From contig JBGUHV010000060.1 of NCBI GenBank assembly GCA_045112425.1, positions 1 through 7,045 of the forward strand: a stretch of DNA of 7,045 bases. Direction: 5' to 3'. The notes beneath the pieces are model-generated. The model made no database searches, was not told where the DNA came from, and worked only from the letters and a program-made list of their open reading frames with translations. This DNA is from CAG-103 sp045112425 (GTDB lineage: Bacteria > Bacillota > Clostridia > Oscillospirales > Oscillospiraceae). The stretch's first letter is position 1. Each line of letters begins with the position of its first letter. The position numbers were made by a program, and so were the translations under genes. Shown one piece after another: positions 5,425 through 7,045 of the stretch.

Positions 5425-6669
5425 ATGCCTGAAAAACTGATCGGCTCCGCCGTCTTCGGCCAGTCCGGCGGCCCCACCGCCGTGATCAACGCGAGCGCCT
5501 ACGGCGTCATCAAAACCGCCCTCGAGGCCGAGGAGATCACAAAGGTCTACGGCGCGGCCTACGGCATCAAGGGCGTCTTGAACGACCGGCTCTACGTCAT
5601 GGACGAGGAGGACCCCGAGGAGCTCAAGCTCCTGCTCAACACCCCGTCCTCCGAGCTCGGCTCCTGCCGCTACAAGATGAAGGATCCCGAGGTCGACGAT
5701 ACGGACTACAGGCGCATTCTCGAGGTTTTCAAAAAGTACAACGTGCGCTATTTCTTCTATAACGGCGGCAACGACTCCATGGACACCTGCAACAAGATCA
5801 GCCGCTACATGGAGTCCGTCGGCTATCCCTGCCGCGTGATCGGCGTGCCGAAGACGGTCGATAACGACCTCTACGGCACGGATCACTGCCCCGGCTTCGG
5901 CAGCGCCGCGAAGCTGATTGCCACCACCTGCATGGAAATCAGCAAGGACACCCGCGTGTATGATAACGGCGTCATCACCGTCATCGAGATCATGGGCCGC
6001 CACGCCGGCTGGCTCGCCGCGAGCGCCCAGCTCGCGACCTACTACGGCGCCGGGCCGGATCTGGTGTATCTGCCGGAGACGGACTTTGACATGGAGAAAT
6101 TCCTCGCCGACATTGACCGCGTCTATCAGGAAAAGGGCAAGGTGCTCATCGCGGTCTCCGAGGGCATCCATTATGCCGACGGCACCTTCGTCTCCGAGGC
6201 GGAGACCTCCGCCACGGACGGCTTCGGCCACGTCCAGCTCGGCGGCCTCGCCGCCATGCTCGCGGACGTGATCCGCAAGCACACCGATGCCAAGGTGCGC
6301 GGAATTGAGCTCAGTCTTCTGCAGCGCTGCGCTGCGCACATCGCCTCCCAGACGGACATTGACGAGGCCTTCGGCGCGGGGCAGGAGGCCGTGCGTCAGG
6401 CGCTCCGTGGCGAGACCGGCAAGATGATCGCCTTCGAGCGCGAGATCGTCGACGGGAAGTATCGCTGCAAGTACACGGCGTTCCCGCTCGCTTCGGTTGC
6501 GAACTTTGAAAAGAAGATCCCGCCAGAGTGGATCAACGCCGGGGAAAACGGCCTCACGCCGGAGTTTATCGACTACGTCCGCCCGCTCGTGCAGGGCAGA
6601 CCGGACTACCCGATGGTGGACGACGCCATGCCGCGCTACGCAAAGCTCCGCAAGGTGCCTGCAAAATAA
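5425..6669 (+). CDS. PPi-type 6-phosphofructokinase family enzyme (PfkA superfamily)
   Basis: This 414-residue protein belongs to the PfkA superfamily and phosphorylates fructose-6-P or a similar sugar phosphate at C1. Motifs in order are GQSGGPTAVINAS (12-24), YNGGNDSMDT (112-121), GVPKTVDNDLYGTD (140-153), EIMGRHAGWLAAS (188-200), AVSEGIHYADG (243-253) and RGIELSLLQRCAAHIASQTD (292-311). D146 is the expected catalytic base. At the two positions that set the phosphoryl donor, it has D117 (GGND) and K143 (PKTVDND) where ATP enzymes have glycines. This is the pattern of PPi-dependent enzymes, so PPi is the likely donor and the reaction would be reversible. MGR (190-192) and R301 fit the sugar-phosphate site. 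AGGAGG (5412-5417) lies seven bases before the ATG. Beside transketolase, sedoheptulose-7-P is a plausible alternative substrate, as known for PPi-PFKs of other Clostridia. It is the last gene of the operon, followed by a strong stem-loop. Confidence 0.9.
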   Translation: MPEKLIGSAVFGQSGGPTAVINASAYGVIKTALEAEEITKVYGAAYGIKGVLNDRLYVMDEEDPEELKLLLNTPSSELGSCRYKMKDPEVDDTDYRRILEVFKKYNVRYFFYNGGNDSMDTCNKISRYMESVGYPCRVIGVPKTVDNDLYGTDHCPGFGSAAKLIATTCMEISKDTRVYDNGVITVIEIMGRHAGWLAASAQLATYYGAGPDLVYLPETDFDMEKFLADIDRVYQEKGKVLIAVSEGIHYADGTFVSEAETSATDGFGHVQLGGLAAMLADVIRKHTDAKVRGIELSLLQRCAAHIASQTDIDEAFGAGQEAVRQALRGETGKMIAFEREIVDGKYRCKYTAFPLASVANFEKKIPPEWINAGENGLTPEFIDYVRPLVQGRPDYPMVDDAMPRYAKLRKVPAK

Positions 6670-6706
6670 ACCATTTCTCCCTTCCAATCTTTCTCTATCT
6701 CACCAA

Positions 6707-6730
6707 ACGGGGCGGCTTCGGCCGCCCTGT
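6707..6730 (+). terminator. Probable operon terminator, GC-rich stem with TTCG tetraloop
   Basis: GGGCGGC (6710-6716), TTCG and GCCGCCC (6721-6727) form a perfect stem with a C(UUCG)G loop. Three further pairs (A-T, C-G, G-T) extend it to 6707-6730. It lies 37 bases after the stop of the PFK gene. The T-run after it is poor (only CATTTCC), so termination may be incomplete or helped by the weaker stem and T-run at 6774-6794. Confidence 0.6.
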
Positions 6731-6737
6731 CTGGCAT

Positions 6738-6767
6738 TTCCATCGGAAAACGTGTTTTCCGACGGAA
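6738..6767. repeat. Inverted repeat, 13 pairs with one mismatch, A/T-rich arms
   Basis: TCGGAAAAC (6743-6751) and GTTTTCCGA (6754-6762) are perfectly complementary with a two-base gap. TTCC (6738-6741) and GGAA (6764-6767) extend the structure after one mismatch. It immediately follows the putative terminator and lies outside any gene. Confidence 0.6.
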
Positions 6768-6773
6768 GGGGCT

Positions 6774-6794
6774 GCGCTCCGAAAAGCGTTTTTT
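6774..6794 (+). terminator. Possible weak secondary terminator
   Basis: GCGCT (6774-6778) and AGCGT (6785-6789, including a G-T pair) form a short stem with loop CCGAAA, followed by a run of T to 6794. The stem is short, so the call is tentative. It would back up the stem at 6707-6730, which lacks a good T-run. Confidence 0.3.
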
Positions 6795-6807
6795 CTCCGC
6801 GAGCGGA

Positions 6808-6842
6808 ATGATTGCCCCGCGGCGAAGCCGTGAGGCAATCAT
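6808..6842. repeat. Long imperfect palindrome, 9 + 6 bp stem with GAA loop
   Basis: ATGATTGCC (6808-6816) pairs with GGCAATCAT (6834-6842). After one mismatch (6817/6833), CGCGGC (6818-6823) pairs with GCCGTG (6827-6832, one G-T pair) around a GAA loop. It is intergenic and has no T-run on either side. Confidence 0.6.
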
Positions 6843-6854
6843 GATTTGATCTTC

Positions 6855-6874
6855 TTCGCCGCTTCGACGGCGAA
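6855..6874. repeat. Hairpin TTCGCCG-CTTCGA-CGGCGAA
   Basis: Perfect 7-bp inverted repeat with a six-base loop. Its right arm overlaps the left arm (6870-6887) of the larger 18-bp inverted repeat. The two structures are therefore alternatives or form adjoining arms. Confidence 0.5.
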
Positions 6875-6977
6875 CTCTGCGAGGCTTATCTGGAAAAACA
6901 AAGCGGCCCGCGATTGTGCACCCCGTCGTAGGGGTCGGCGTCCTCGACGACCCATAACAAAGCCTCGCAGAGTTCGC
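6870..6977. repeat. Perfect 18-bp inverted repeat, arms 6870-6887 and 6960-6977
   Basis: The left arm begins GCGAACTCTG and ends GAGGCTT. The right arm is its exact complement, AAGCCTC through CAGAGTTCGC. The 72-bp space between them contains another short repeat (6905-6955) flanked by 8-bp direct repeats. Without that insert, the loop would be only 13 bases. This suggests the inverted repeat was once a simple strong hairpin. Confidence 0.7.
6897..6963. mobile_element. Possible small inserted repeat ('GTAGGGG' type) with 8-bp flanking duplication AACAAAGC
   Basis: AACAAAGC occurs at 6897-6904 and again at 6956-6963, bracketing a 51-bp segment. Inside, GTCGTAGGGG (6925-6934) pairs imperfectly with CCTCGACGAC (6942-6951). 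Removing the segment and one copy of AACAAAGC would join the arms of the surrounding 18-bp inverted repeat into a compact hairpin. This is the pattern expected for insertion with target duplication. GTAGGGG-centred palindromes of this kind recur between genes in GC-rich Clostridia (from memory, not checked). It is too short to encode anything, and its mobility is inferred. Confidence 0.4.
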
Positions 6978-6994
6978 GGCTCGGATGCCGCGAA
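6973..6994. repeat. Hairpin TTCGCGGC-TCGGAT-GCCGCGAA
   Basis: Perfect 8-bp inverted repeat with a six-base loop. It overlaps the right arm of the 18-bp inverted repeat and mirrors the hairpin at 6855-6874 on the other side, giving a roughly symmetrical three-stem arrangement. Confidence 0.5.
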
Positions 6995-7006
6995 TTCAAT
7001 TCAGTC

Positions 7007-7037
7007 GATTTTCCGGCGACATGTGCGGCGGAAAATC
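7007..7037. repeat. Inverted repeat GATTTTCCG / CGGAAAATC
   Basis: Perfect 9-bp arms (7007-7015 and 7029-7037) separated by 13 bases, with two further pairs possible inside (7017-7018 with 7026-7027). The arms share the TTTTCCG core with the inverted repeat at 6738-6767. It lies at the window edge, so it could belong to a neighbouring gene's terminator. Confidence 0.5.
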
Positions 7038-7045
7038 TCCCTGAG

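Noticed and set aside
3406..6687. Very long open frame (1093 codons) on the minus strand opposite the transketolase C-subunit, Gfo and PFK genes
   Set aside because: It is a by-product of strong G/C third-position bias on the coding strand. The translation is rich in His, Asp, Ala, Val and Leu with no recognisable domain, has no credible RBS, and runs antisense across three genes with clear motifs.
6497..6842. Short open frames over the end of the PFK gene and the downstream repeats
   Set aside because: They overlap the PFK coding frame or the hairpin cluster, have no RBS and no recognisable protein features.
6700..7045. CRISPR array
   Set aside because: The repeats are inverted and of differing sequence, with no regularly spaced direct repeats and no cas genes.

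Overview
The window most likely comes from a GC-rich member of the Clostridia (Oscillospiraceae-like; an inference, not proven). The signs are strong G/C preference at third codon positions, strong AGGAGG-type ribosome binding sites before almost every gene, sigma-A-like promoters (TTGACA-17-TAAACT and TTGACG-17-TGGTATTTA), tightly packed genes and a PPi-type phosphofructokinase.

Layout: a GntR/FadR-type repressor gene (39-761, minus strand) is divergent from a six-gene operon on the plus strand. The operon encodes an unrecognised polytopic membrane protein (992-1816), a cyclase-family metal-dependent hydrolase (1883-2548), the two halves of a split transketolase (2582-3424 and 3427-4368), a Gfo/Idh/MocA oxidoreductase (4381-5409) and a PPi-type 6-phosphofructokinase family enzyme (5425-6669). 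The 230-bp divergent intergenic region holds one promoter for each direction and three copies of a GT-N3-AC palindrome (core TGTTSAAC). One copy covers the predicted start point of the repressor gene. Another lies just downstream of the predicted start point of the operon. This fits an autoregulated local repressor that also controls the operon.

How the genes could work together (inference): the membrane protein may import a substrate. The dehydrogenase could oxidise a sugar or polyol and the cyclase-type hydrolase could open a lactone. The split transketolase could move a two-carbon unit and the PFK-like enzyme could phosphorylate a sugar phosphate (fructose-6-P or sedoheptulose-7-P) using PPi. 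There is no classical sugar kinase, isomerase or aldolase, and the operon appears to end after the PFK gene. It therefore looks like a compact catabolic cassette of unknown substrate. Split transketolases are known to be recruited for unusual ketoses (apulose-4-P, sulfofructose).

The last 376 bp (6670-7045) hold no gene but are packed with inverted repeats. These include a UUCG-capped stem that probably terminates the operon, several further hairpins, and an 18-bp stem whose loop appears to have been split by a short 'GTAGGGG' repeat flanked by an 8-bp direct duplication. Positions 1-38 hold nothing recognisable beyond the region downstream of the repressor gene.
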